From positions 1 to 64,000 of the forward strand of contig JAPPHD010000191.1 of NCBI GenBank assembly GCA_028821125.1: a stretch of DNA of 64,000 bases, written 5' to 3'. Shown in pieces: positions 51,830 to 60,196 of this stretch (position 1 is its first letter; every line of letters begins with the position of its first letter). The notes under the pieces are model-generated. The model was not told the DNA's origin. It made no database searches and worked only from the letters and a program-made list of their open reading frames with translations. This stretch comes from Gammaproteobacteria bacterium (GTDB lineage Bacteria > Pseudomonadota > Gammaproteobacteria > Pseudomonadales > Azotimanducaceae). Made by a program: the position numbers and the translations under genes.

Positions 51830-52115
51830 CACGTCCCTCCTTGATCTTTCGCGCCAACCACGCGTTGACGCCGTTTGCCAAAGGCTACCGCCATCGACCA
51901 CGACCCGACAATCGATTCGCATCGATCCGATTGTAACCCGATTTCTCCGGTCGTTAATTTTTTTAATGGATGTGGCACAGACACGACAATTCATTCAAAT
52001 TCGGGCCCGCTCGTCCCGCTTTCGACAGTCTCCTGAACGATCCGGAATGCAGTGATGCGACCGGGACCGCCACCCGGCTACTCGGCGGCAGCTCCCAGCC
52101 CTGCAACGGGTGAGG

Positions 52116-52775
52116 CTATCGTACCAGCCGCTTCTCTTTGAACGCGGCAACACCCCTGTCTGCCCGCCTGACCGGTTCAGGCAGCCGGAACCCTCCTCCG
52201 CAGCGCAGCACCAGCTCGATGGCGCCCGGGTGATCGCAACGATGGCCCGGACTCACGAACACCGGTTTGACGCCGGTTCGCGTTCTGAGCACGGTACCCA
52301 CCCGCTCGTCCTGGTAGCGCAGGTGGGCGATGGCGCCGCGCGCGGGGCCCGGTTGCGCATGCTCCCCTACCAGCCGCGACTTGGCGCATCCCACGGCCGG
52401 CTTGTCCAGCAGCACGCCCAGGTGGCACGCGAGGCCCAGGCGGCGCGGATGGGCCAGCCCCTGGCCGTCGCAAAGGATCGCATCGAAGGGCGAGCGCACC
52501 CGGCGCAGCACGGCCATGAGCGCCGGCGCTTCGCGGAACGACAGCAGGCCGGGAACGTAGGGGAACTGGAGCGGCCGGCTCAGCGAGCGGGTTTCCATGA
52601 CTGCGCCGCCATCGACATCCCAAACCACCGCCGTGGCGAAGATCTGCTCTTCCCCGAACGCACAATCCACGCCGACAACCGTCGAAACCGGAGGCAGCGG
52701 TTCGATGCTGACCTTGCCGCGCAGCTCGTTCTGAATCTCCACCGCGCGCCGGGGCGCAACCTTCCAACGATGCAC
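52116..52775 (-). CDS. nfi: endonuclease V
   Basis: Nicks DNA near deaminated bases, especially hypoxanthine. The metal-binding acids are visible in STVVGVDCAFGE (Asp37), PYVPGLLSFREAP (Glu82) and ILCDGQGLAHPRRLGLACHL (Asp103), and LDKPAVGCAKSRLVG is the conserved next block. VFVSPGHRCDHPGAIELVLR near the end carries the His region. Length (219 aa) is normal. It is flanked by the secreted protein gene and, divergently, by the ATP-grasp gene; no operon is evident. Confidence 0.93.
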   Translation of the reverse strand: MHRWKVAPRRAVEIQNELRGKVSIEPLPPVSTVVGVDCAFGEEQIFATAVVWDVDGGAVMETRSLSRPLQFPYVPGLLSFREAPALMAVLRRVRSPFDAILCDGQGLAHPRRLGLACHLGVLLDKPAVGCAKSRLVGEHAQPGPARGAIAHLRYQDERVGTVLRTRTGVKPVFVSPGHRCDHPGAIELVLRCGGGFRLPEPVRRADRGVAAFKEKRLVR

Positions 52776-52927
52776 GTCAGTCCACTACCGTAAACACCCG
52801 TGGCAGCGTACAACACCGGGACGAGGATGTTCGACGGCGGGTGGGACGGATCGGGTCCGTTCATTTCCGGTTGCGTTGTGGCCGACGCGGTTTTTCATGT
52901 TGAAGACGGGTTTGCTATCTTCGGGCC

Positions 52928-54439
52928 ATGAACGAGCATGCCTCGGCGGCCGAAGGCATCATGAATCGGGTGCGGCTGGAATACCGGCCGGCGCCCGGCA
53001 TCTACGACGAGGTGCTGGATACCGACGGCACACTTCGCCCGCGCTGGGCGACGCAGATTGACCAGTTCCTCAACTTCCAATCGGACAGCCGCGGCGACGA
53101 TGCCGGGCCCGCGCACTTCGATCCGTTTCCCTACATCTTCGACACCGGCGAATGGCGCGCCATCGAACAGGGCCTGCTGCAACGGTCACGCCTGCTCAAT
53201 GCCCTGGTCGCCGACTTCTACGGTCCGCAAGCGCTGCTGCGACGGCACGGCCTGCCCGCGGCGCTCCTGTTCGCCAATCCACGTTACCTGCCGCAGTGCC
53301 GCGGTTACCAGCCGCGCGGCGGGGTCTTTCTGAATCAGGTGGCTTTCGACCTCGGCCGTCCGCCCGACGGCCAATGGCGGGTGCTCGCGAACCGGTCCGA
53401 TACGCCGTCCGGCCTCGGATATGCACTGCGGAACAGGCTTGAGACCGACCGGGCGCTTCCCGGCGCCCTCGACCGCGCCGGGGTGGTACCGCTGTCCGGT
53501 TTCTTCGACGAGTTCGCCAATCGGCTCGAAGTACGGGATTCCGCCCCCGAAGATGGCGTTTGCATCATTCTCTCCGGCGGCCCGCACCACGCCAACCACT
53601 CGGACCACGCCTTCCTCGGCAGGCAACTGGGAATCGCGGTGGCCGAGGGCCATGACTTGAGGGTGCGGCAGGACGGGGCGCATCTGGCGACACAGGCAGG
53701 ACTGAAGCCGCTGCGAACGATCGTGCGTCAAATCGAATCGGCCTCGTGCGACCCGCTGGAACTGTCCACAGATGCCTTGGGCGGCACACCCGGTCTGCTC
53801 GCCTGCGCCGCCGGCGGCCGGCTTGGGGTCGAGAACGCCATCGGCACCGGGGTGACGGAAAGCGCGGCGCTTTCGGGCTTTCTGCCCGGGCTTTGCCGTA
53901 CGCTGTTCGATGAGCCGCTCATGCTGCCGGACCTGGCAACCTGGTGGTGCGGCCAGGCCCGGGAAGCCGGCCATGTGGCCGCCAATCTCGAATCTCTCGT
54001 GCTGAACCGCGCTTTCGAACGGGACTCCAGCGGGGGCGGCGACGTGGCCGCAGGCCTGCTGCCGGAATCCATCACGCTCGATGCCGGCGTGTTCCGCGAG
54101 GAATTGAAATTGCGGCCCTACCATTACGTGGCACGCGAGCCCATGCTGCTGTCGACCATGCCCCATCGGGAGCGGGGCGGCCGGCTGCGGCCGGCGCCAC
54201 TCAGCCTCCGTCTGTTCGTTGCGGCAAGCCCGTCTGGCTATCGCGTGATGCCTGGCGGTCTGGCGCGCGTTGCCACTCGCAGCGGCATCGTGTTGAAGGA
54301 TGTCTGGGCAATCGACAGCCAGGGGTCGGCGGAGCCCGGCCGTGATTCTGGAACAGGCGCCACCAGGCGCGACGCGTCGGCAACAGGATTCGAGACGCGG
54401 CAGGAAACGGCTCCGGCGACAGGCGGCGACCGGCGGTAA
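52928..54439 (+). CDS. circularly permuted ATP-grasp type 2 protein
   Basis: A 503-residue member of the DUF404/DUF407 family, in which the ATP-grasp fold is circularly permuted. The opening DEVLDTDGTLRPRW, FPYIFDTGEWRAIEQGLLQR, LNALVADFYGPQALLRR and LANPRYLPQCRG-like FANPRYLPQCRGYQPRG are the family's standard blocks; WRVLANRSDTPSGLGYALRN follows. The last 70 residues are low in conservation and Arg/Gly-rich. It is followed two bases later by a transglutaminase-like gene; such pairs, usually with an alpha-E protein and a proteasome-like protease, are thought to form an uncharacterised peptide-synthesis or protein-modification system. Confidence 0.87.
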   Translation: MNEHASAAEGIMNRVRLEYRPAPGIYDEVLDTDGTLRPRWATQIDQFLNFQSDSRGDDAGPAHFDPFPYIFDTGEWRAIEQGLLQRSRLLNALVADFYGPQALLRRHGLPAALLFANPRYLPQCRGYQPRGGVFLNQVAFDLGRPPDGQWRVLANRSDTPSGLGYALRNRLETDRALPGALDRAGVVPLSGFFDEFANRLEVRDSAPEDGVCIILSGGPHHANHSDHAFLGRQLGIAVAEGHDLRVRQDGAHLATQAGLKPLRTIVRQIESASCDPLELSTDALGGTPGLLACAAGGRLGVENAIGTGVTESAALSGFLPGLCRTLFDEPLMLPDLATWWCGQAREAGHVAANLESLVLNRAFERDSSGGGDVAAGLLPESITLDAGVFREELKLRPYHYVAREPMLLSTMPHRERGGRLRPAPLSLRLFVAASPSGYRVMPGGLARVATRSGIVLKDVWAIDSQGSAEPGRDSGTGATRRDASATGFETRQETAPATGGDRR

Positions 54440-54441
54440 CG

Positions 54442-55314
54442 ATGCGCCTGCAGTTCTCCCACCTGACGCGATTCACGTACTCGAAACCCGTCACCAGTTC
54501 GCACAAGCTGCTCCGGCTCACCCCAAGGGCATACGACAGGCAGCGCGTGCATGCATCCGGCATCGAGACCGTCCCGGCCCCGGCCGGCACCCGGGTGCGC
54601 CGGGATGCGCACGGCAATACCCTGACGGAGGTATTCGTCGAGGAAGAACACCGGGAACTGTCCGTTCACGCCCTGGCCGAAGTGGATGTTGCCCCGGCGC
54701 ACACCACCGATTCAGACCGAAGCCCGGCCTGGGACGAATTGGCGGTGCGCCTGCAGGCTCCGTGGAACGAGGACGCCTGGGAAGCAATACCATTCTGCTT
54801 CCCTTCGCCCCGGGTCGCGCTGGACGGCGCCCGGGATTTCGCAGCCCCGGTTTTCGAACCCGGGGCGCCCCTGCTGCACACGGCGGCTGCACTTGCGACG
54901 CGCATCTGTTCCGAGCTCGAATACCAGGGAGGCGTGACCGACGTGCATACACCAGTGGCAGACGTACTCAAGGCGGGACGGGGCGTGTGCCAGGACTTCA
55001 CCCACCTGGCCATAGCGTGCCTGCGGGCGTACGGCTTGCCCGCACGCTACGTCAGCGGATACCTGCTGACCGACCGCGACGGGGCCGGCACCGGGCTCAC
55101 CGGCGGCGATGCCTCGCACGCCTGGTTCTCGGTCTGGTGTTCCGAGTTCGGCTGGGTGGATTTCGACCCGACCAACGACCTGATGCCAAGCGACGAACAC
55201 ATCACCCTGGCCTGGGGCCGCGACTACGGCGATGTGAGCCCCACCACCGGATTCCTTCGGGGCGGCGGCGAGCAGGTGCTGGAGGTGGATGTGCGGGTAA
55301 TGCAGGCAACATAG
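54442..55314 (+). CDS. transglutaminase-like family protein
   Basis: A 290-residue cysteine protease-fold enzyme. The N-terminal beta domain (MRLQFSHLTRFTYSKPVTSS, LRLTPRAYDRQ) is the bacterial transglutaminase N-type. The core has the triad Cys183 (RGVCQDFTHLAIACLR), His226 (ASHAWFSVWC) and Asp242 (GWVDFDPTNDL). YVSGYLLT lies between. It begins two bases after the ATP-grasp stop, so the two genes form an operon. Activity is more likely peptidase or amidase than cross-linking. The other usual members of this gene set (alpha-E domain protein, Ntn-type protease) are not adjacent here. Confidence 0.9.
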   Translation: MRLQFSHLTRFTYSKPVTSSHKLLRLTPRAYDRQRVHASGIETVPAPAGTRVRRDAHGNTLTEVFVEEEHRELSVHALAEVDVAPAHTTDSDRSPAWDELAVRLQAPWNEDAWEAIPFCFPSPRVALDGARDFAAPVFEPGAPLLHTAAALATRICSELEYQGGVTDVHTPVADVLKAGRGVCQDFTHLAIACLRAYGLPARYVSGYLLTDRDGAGTGLTGGDASHAWFSVWCSEFGWVDFDPTNDLMPSDEHITLAWGRDYGDVSPTTGFLRGGGEQVLEVDVRVMQAT

Positions 55315-55395
55315 ACGCCGCCCCGCGCCGGCGCGCGGGGGCGGCGTACATCGTTGCAGCGGCGGCCCGCCTTTCGGGCCGCCAATACAGGGCAA

Positions 55396-55845
55396 TCAGG
55401 CGGCGGCTTTCTTCTGCGCCTCGAACTGCTCCTTCATGCGCTCGAGCTCTTCCCAGCCCAGGTAGTCGGTGAACCCGTTCTCGTCGAAGAACAGCACCGG
55501 GCCGTCGCACAGGAAGAGGTAGATCGTGTCTTCCAGCGCCGTCGTCGCGCCGTGCAGCATGCCGTTCGGCTCGTAGACGAAGTCGCCCTCGTTGAAGACG
55601 CCGTCCCTCACCTGCAGCTTGCCCTTCATCACGAATGCGAACGCGCCGCTAAGGTGCTTGTGCGCGCGGGCGACAAAGCCCTTGTCCCACTTGAACAGGC
55701 AGACCCAGCGGCCGGTCTCGGCGCCCGTCCAGAGCACCTTGAGCGCGCCGCCCGGCTCGTACTCGATCCAGTCCATCTGCGAGGTGGATGTGATCGTGTC
55801 CATCATTTCGCTGTTCAGCGGGGAGATGTCCTGAGGTAATGCCAT
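55396..55845 (-). CDS. cupin-domain protein (dioxygenase-like)
   Basis: A 149-residue single-cupin protein. The core shows KVLWTGAETGRWVCLFKWDK, ARAHKHLSGAFAFVMKGKLQ (His-x-His metal ligands in ARAHKHLSG), GDFVYEPNGMLHGATT (second cupin motif with the last His) and a C-terminal FFDENGFTDYLGWEELERM. It resembles the 2,4'-dihydroxyacetophenone dioxygenase-type cupins, which bind one Fe. Substrate unknown. It stands alone between the transglutaminase gene and aroC. Confidence 0.82.
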   Translation of the reverse strand: MALPQDISPLNSEMMDTITSTSQMDWIEYEPGGALKVLWTGAETGRWVCLFKWDKGFVARAHKHLSGAFAFVMKGKLQVRDGVFNEGDFVYEPNGMLHGATTALEDTIYLFLCDGPVLFFDENGFTDYLGWEELERMKEQFEAQKKAAA

Positions 55846-56038
55846 GTGTTTACCTTCCTTCCGGTTTTACCGGTTGCAACAGAAACCGGCCGGTTTTACC
55901 ACGAATGGCCTCGGCAGACACCTTTTGCCCCCATTTGACCACCCTGGCCTTCTCTATACGGTGTGGCGCCGCATTACCCGCACCGTTTCGCCGTGAGGGT
56001 CGACGATGCCCAGAACGGCAACGGGCTCAAACAAGGAA

Positions 56039-57112
56039 TCACGCCCCTCGGTGGGCGCCGACCTGACCGCGGTGGCGCAGCAGGTGATCCATCAACACCA
56101 GTGCCACCATGGCTTCGGCGATGGGCGTGGCGCGGATGCCCACGCAGGGGTCGTGGCGGCCCCTGGTGACCACCTCGGTCTCGTTGCCGTCGATGTCGAT
56201 GGTCCTGCCCGGCGTGGTCAGGCTGGAAGTGGGTTTCAGGGCGATGCGGGCGACGATGTCCTGGCCGGAGGAGATGCCGCCGAGCACGCCGCCGGCGCGA
56301 TTGCTCAGGAAGCCTTCCTTCGACATTTCGTCCCGGTGCTCCGTGCCGCGCTGGCCGACTACCGCGAACCCGTCCCCGATGCCCACGCCCTTGACCGCGT
56401 TGATGCCCATTAGCGCGCCGGCGAGTTCGGAGTCGAGCTTGGCGAACACCGGCTCGCCGAGCCCGACGGGGACGCCGCTGGCGACGACCGTGATTTCAGC
56501 GCCGATGGAGTCGCCCTCCCGGCGCAGGCGGTCGATCAGAGCCGCGATCCGGTCCACCGCCTCGGGGTCGGGGCAGAAGAACGGGTTTTCCTCCACCTCT
56601 TCCCAGGATTTCCACGCCGGCACGATGTCGCCGATGCGGGACAGGAACCCGCGCACCCGCACGCCGGCATCGCTCGACAGGTATTTCTTGGCGATAGCGC
56701 CCGCCGCCACCCGCATGACCGTCTCCCGGGCCGAGGCGCGGCCGCTGCCGCGGTAGTCGCGGATGCCGTACTTGTGATGGTAGGTGAAATCCGCGTGGGC
56801 GGGCCGGAACTTGCGCTTGATGTCGTCGTAATCCTTGCTCTTCTGGTCGACGTTGCGGATAAGCAGCCCGATGGCCGTGCCGGTGGTCTTGCCCTCGAAC
56901 ACACCGGAGAGAATCTCGACCCGGTCCGTCTCCTTGCGCTGGCTGGTGTACTTCGAGCGGCCGGGGCGGCGGCGGTCGAGATCCGGCTGCAGGTCCGCCT
57001 CTGACAGCGGCATCCCCGGCGGGCAGCCGTCGACGATCGCCCCGAGGGCAACGCCGTGGCTCTCCCCGAAGGTGGTCACCGTGAACAGTCGACCGAAAGT
57101 GTTGCCGGACAT
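56039..57112 (-). CDS. aroC: chorismate synthase
   Basis: Last step of the shikimate pathway: EPSP to chorismate using reduced FMN. The sequence is fully typical: [91 protein letters not shown] and the end [20 protein letters not shown]. Length 357 aa is normal. In many gammaproteobacteria it lies next to prmB; here a repeat-rich coiled-coil gene and about 500 bp of palindromic non-coding DNA separate them. Confidence 0.96.
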   Translation of the reverse strand: MSGNTFGRLFTVTTFGESHGVALGAIVDGCPPGMPLSEADLQPDLDRRRPGRSKYTSQRKETDRVEILSGVFEGKTTGTAIGLLIRNVDQKSKDYDDIKRKFRPAHADFTYHHKYGIRDYRGSGRASARETVMRVAAGAIAKKYLSSDAGVRVRGFLSRIGDIVPAWKSWEEVEENPFFCPDPEAVDRIAALIDRLRREGDSIGAEITVVASGVPVGLGEPVFAKLDSELAGALMGINAVKGVGIGDGFAVVGQRGTEHRDEMSKEGFLSNRAGGVLGGISSGQDIVARIALKPTSSLTTPGRTIDIDGNETEVVTRGRHDPCVGIRATPIAEAMVALVLMDHLLRHRGQVGAHRGA

Positions 57113-57190
57113 GGGATGCTCGGCTCCCGCGAACTGAAAGCCCCGCAGTATGGTCTGCTGTGGGAGAGTGTCAAACGGTTGGAGGCTGAC

Positions 57191-57709
57191 TTACACGTTC
57201 CGATCTTCAGACCCGACCGATTGCGAGGTCGACCCCCGATCCGGCTCAACGGCCACGGCCCCGATGCGGGACTCGACGGCGGACAGGCGTTCCCGGATGG
57301 CGTCCTGGCCGGCCTCGATGGCGTCCTGGCCGACCTCGACGGCGGACAGGCGTTCCCGGATGGCGTCCTGGCCAGCCTCAATGGCGCCCTGGCCGACCTC
57401 GACGGCGGCCAGCCGTTCCCGGATGGAGCCCTGGCCGGCCTCGACGGCGGCCAGCCGTTCCCGGATGGAGCCCTGGCCGACCTCGACGGCTCTCAGGCGC
57501 TCCCGGATGTCGACTTGGCCAATATCGATCGCTTCGACCTTCCCACGCAGGTCGCGCATGTCAGCACGTTGCCAGTCGGCGACTGTCAGGATCAACGAGG
57601 CGATGGCGATCATCGAGGCAACCAGGGAGGCGAACAGCGCGACTCCCGTGCCGATAACGGCCCAGAACTCGGGACTCATTTTGCGGGGGGTTTCCGCTTG
57701 GTCAGCCAT
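57191..57709 (-). CDS. membrane-anchored coiled-coil repeat protein, 172 aa
   Basis: The N-terminus has one transmembrane segment (FWAVIGTGVALFASLVASMIAIASLILT). The rest is a coiled coil of 14-residue repeats based on VEVGQGSIRERLAA, with 7-residue half units (IEAGQDA). The repeats are near-identical at the DNA level (42 and 21 bp), so the number of units probably varies. Such N-anchored repeat proteins resemble small scaffold or apolipoprotein-like helices, but no family is recognised. The gene sits between aroC and prmB in the same direction, an unusual insertion in that pair. Confidence 0.68.
   Translation of the reverse strand: MADQAETPRKMSPEFWAVIGTGVALFASLVASMIAIASLILTVADWQRADMRDLRGKVEAIDIGQVDIRERLRAVEVGQGSIRERLAAVEAGQGSIRERLAAVEVGQGAIEAGQDAIRERLSAVEVGQDAIEAGQDAIRERLSAVESRIGAVAVEPDRGSTSQSVGSEDRNV
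57262..57525. repeat. tandem 42-bp/21-bp coding repeats
   Basis: GGAGCCCTGGCCGGCCTCGA and related units recur about every 42 bp across this stretch, with 21-bp half units. They encode the VEVGQGSIRERLAA and IEAGQDA repeats of the coiled-coil gene. Confidence 0.65.
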
Positions 57710-58197
57710 GTTCGAATCCCACTTCGCGCCAAAACCGCTAACGTGAAGTCAAGATCGATTCTATTCTCCCAAGCTTGTGAAAACTACCGACACTCTCGCT
57801 TTAGCTTGTAAGCGATCGCTGATATCGGCTGCAGCCTATGCAGCCACGCTTCACACTCTCGCGGAACAGATTTTCGACCAATAGACAAATGGTATTTTTT
57901 GGACTCGGCAGTTTGATTGATTGCTTCGATCGGACACCGAGAGCAGGTATGCGGTACGGGTATCCGGCACGGCAAATGGCACACCAAGCGGGAGTCCCTT
58001 GTTTGACAATACTGGCTGTTCGACACCCGGCCCCGCAACCAGTTGCGGGGCGTCTCCACCTGCCGAAGCGGTGCTTCGGCTCGGGCTGCGCCCGACCGAT
58101 GGCGACCCCGTACCGCACACCTACTCTCTTCCAGCGGATTTCTATTCCTTGCGCGTCCTCGTCCCGGCGCGCCGGGTTCGCGACTTCAATCGATCGC
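57710..58197. other. gene-free stretch between the coiled-coil gene and prmB
   Basis: 488 bp without a convincing gene. Its main content is the cluster of three perfect hairpins at 58031-58095. It lies downstream of prmB and upstream of the coiled-coil gene on the minus strand. Confidence 0.45.
58031..58095. repeat. cluster of three perfect hairpins (REP-like)
   Basis: CCCCGCAA-CCAG-TTGCGGGG (58031-58050), GCCGAAGC-GGT-GCTTCGGC (58062-58080) and TCGGGC-TGC-GCCCGA (58081-58095) follow each other within 65 bp. No T-runs. The arrangement resembles a REP/BIME cluster downstream of prmB, which could stabilise the transcript or bind gyrase/IHF-type proteins. Confidence 0.6.
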
Positions 58198-59079
58198 TCA
58201 GGGCGCATCGTCGGCATGCAGCAGGAAAACCCCGGTGCCGCCGGCGGGAAGGTCCGGCCAGAAAAACGGCACACCGGGCCAGCGCGCCTCCAGCCGCCTC
58301 GCCCCCTCGCCCACTTCTCCGATCAGGATGCCTTGCCCGGCCAGGAATGCGGATGCGTCGCCGATCACGCGGTTCATGAGCGCCAATCCATCGCTGCCGC
58401 CGTCGAGTCCCAGTGCCGGTTCGAGAGCGAACTCCGGCGGCAAGGTTTCCATGCTGTTGGCGTCGACGTAAGGCGGGTTGCAGAGGATCAGGTCATACCG
58501 CGCGCCGGTGGCGCTTCCGCCGGCGTGCAGGCCGCAGAACAGGTCGGACTGCAGCGCCTCCACCCGGTGTTCGAGGCCATGCGCCGCCACGTTGCGCCGC
58601 GCCGTCGATACCGCCAGGGGATCGATGTCTGCGAGCACGACGCTCGCGTTTGGGAAGCGCTTGGCGGCGAGGATCCCGAGGCAACCGCTGCCGCAACAGA
58701 GATCGAGGATGCGCGCAGGGGATTCGACCCAGGGCCGCAGACCGTCCGTGAGCAACGGGCCGATCGGCGATCGGGGCACAACGATGCCTTCCGGCACGTG
58801 GAAAGGTTCGCCGCAGTAGGGTGCCCTGCCCAACAAGTAGGCCAGTGGCCGGCGTTCCTTCACCCGGCGCTCGGCAAGGTTCCGAATCGTGGCCGCCTGT
58901 TCTTCTTCCAATCGCGCATCGAGGGACGATCGCGCGTCCCGCAATCCCGTGACGCCCAGGATGAGCGCGACCGCCTCGTCCCAGGCGTTCCCGGTGCCAT
59001 GGCCATAGCTCAGGGGCGCGGCGGCAAAGCGCCGGTGCACGTCACGCAGCACCGATGCAAAGCTGGTTTCCTGTTCCAT
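58198..59079 (-). CDS. prmB: 50S ribosomal protein L3 N5-glutamine methyltransferase
   Basis: Methylates a Gln of ribosomal protein L3. A 293-residue enzyme with the HemK/Prm layout: RRPLAYLLGRAPYCGEPFHV and VVPRSPIGPLL in the N-terminal part, motif I RILDLCCGSGCLGILAAKRF, and the NPPY box in LILCNPPYVDANSMETLPPE, whose VDAxSMxxLPPEFxxEP extension is the PrmB-specific signature. EPALGLDGGSDGL follows. Length is normal. It lies two genes from aroC, its common neighbour. Confidence 0.93.
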   Translation of the reverse strand: MEQETSFASVLRDVHRRFAAAPLSYGHGTGNAWDEAVALILGVTGLRDARSSLDARLEEEQAATIRNLAERRVKERRPLAYLLGRAPYCGEPFHVPEGIVVPRSPIGPLLTDGLRPWVESPARILDLCCGSGCLGILAAKRFPNASVVLADIDPLAVSTARRNVAAHGLEHRVEALQSDLFCGLHAGGSATGARYDLILCNPPYVDANSMETLPPEFALEPALGLDGGSDGLALMNRVIGDASAFLAGQGILIGEVGEGARRLEARWPGVPFFWPDLPAGGTGVFLLHADDAP

Positions 59080-59137
59080 CGTGTTCCATGGTTTCGCCGC
59101 ATCGTACGAAGCCCGCCGTACGGCGGCACCCGTCGGG

Positions 59138-60175
59138 TCAGTCCCGTTGCTGGCGGTGCGGCAGTACCAGTTCGATGCGCGACGCCGCGCCGCCCTGCCG
59201 GGGCATCAGCGGGCCGGCGCCGAACGAGATCAGCTCCGGGCCGCCATCCGGGGGCAGGCCGCCTCGCAGTTCCGCGGCGGCCGCCTGCGCGCAAGCTCCG
59301 GCACGTTCAAGGAGTACTTCGCCGGATTCCGGCCCGTACAGGTGGCACACCACGTACAGGCTCTGGCGTTCGAATATGCGCAGTTGCGGAGCGATGTCCC
59401 CGAGCAACCGCACCCCGTCGTCGGGGATGGTGCCGTCCCGGCGCGGCCGTACGCCGCCGATGACGGAGAAGCCGTCGCCGGCAAGCCGCTCGGTGAGCTT
59501 TGCGTTGACCGTGGCGCTGACCGCCTCCTCCGGCTGCAGAACCTCGATGTGGGCATAGACACGGCGGTTGCCGCGCTCGATCACATAGGCTGAAACAAGC
59601 CGGCCGTTGCGGTCTGCCGCGATGTAGAACTGATTGCGGTCGGGCCCGTAGAGCAGCGCCTGCCCGTATACCTGGCTCGCCCAGGCATTGCTGCGTCCGC
59701 AGTCAAAGCCCTCGCAGGAAAAGAGCGCATCCGCGCCGAGCGCACGGCGGTAGTGGCCGGCCACCTCGTCCCGCGGCGTTCCGGACGGCACCTGGTAGGT
59801 CACCTTGAGGGCGGTGGCGTCGACCCGGAGCTTCTCGTCGATGCGCAGTTCCCGGCGGATCTTCTCCACGGCACTGATGATGAATTCCCTGGGGACGAGG
59901 TTTTCTTCCTCTTCGAAGAACACCACCCAGGAGCGGGGAAATCGGGGGATGCCGTCGGGGTCCCGGGCGCCGGGCAGGTCTGTCTGTGCCTGAGCGGTTG
60001 CCGGCATTGCGACGAGCCAGGCGAATGCGCAAAGCCAGCCCACCTCCGGCAAACGCCCGCTCCATGCCGCGCGGCCGACTCCTGCCCGGCAACGGCCCGC
60101 GATCTCACGGGCGCTGCGCGGGAACCTGCCCCGGCGAGGATGTCTGCGGAAATCGGGTACGGCCCCCTCCTGCAA
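59138..60175 (-). CDS. DUF4892-type exported protein
   Basis: A 345-residue ORF. A signal peptide (WLCAFAWLVAMPATAQAQ) lies about 46 residues in, so the true start is probably later than 60175, perhaps the GTG at 60043. The mature protein begins with IPRFPRSWVVFFEEEENLVP, and GADALFSCEGFDCGRSNAWA with QALLYGPDRNQFYIAA is the block I associate with DUF4892. The last 100 residues have an OmpA-like flavour (LRIFERQSLYVVCHLYG). Function unknown; expected in the periplasm or outer membrane. It is located between htpG and prmB on the same strand, 21 bp after htpG. Confidence 0.75.
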   Translation of the reverse strand: MQEGAVPDFRRHPRRGRFPRSAREIAGRCRAGVGRAAWSGRLPEVGWLCAFAWLVAMPATAQAQTDLPGARDPDGIPRFPRSWVVFFEEEENLVPREFIISAVEKIRRELRIDEKLRVDATALKVTYQVPSGTPRDEVAGHYRRALGADALFSCEGFDCGRSNAWASQVYGQALLYGPDRNQFYIAADRNGRLVSAYVIERGNRRVYAHIEVLQPEEAVSATVNAKLTERLAGDGFSVIGGVRPRRDGTIPDDGVRLLGDIAPQLRIFERQSLYVVCHLYGPESGEVLLERAGACAQAAAAELRGGLPPDGGPELISFGAGPLMPRQGGAASRIELVLPHRQQRD

Positions 60176-60196
60176 TGCGGCGCCACCGCCGCAATG

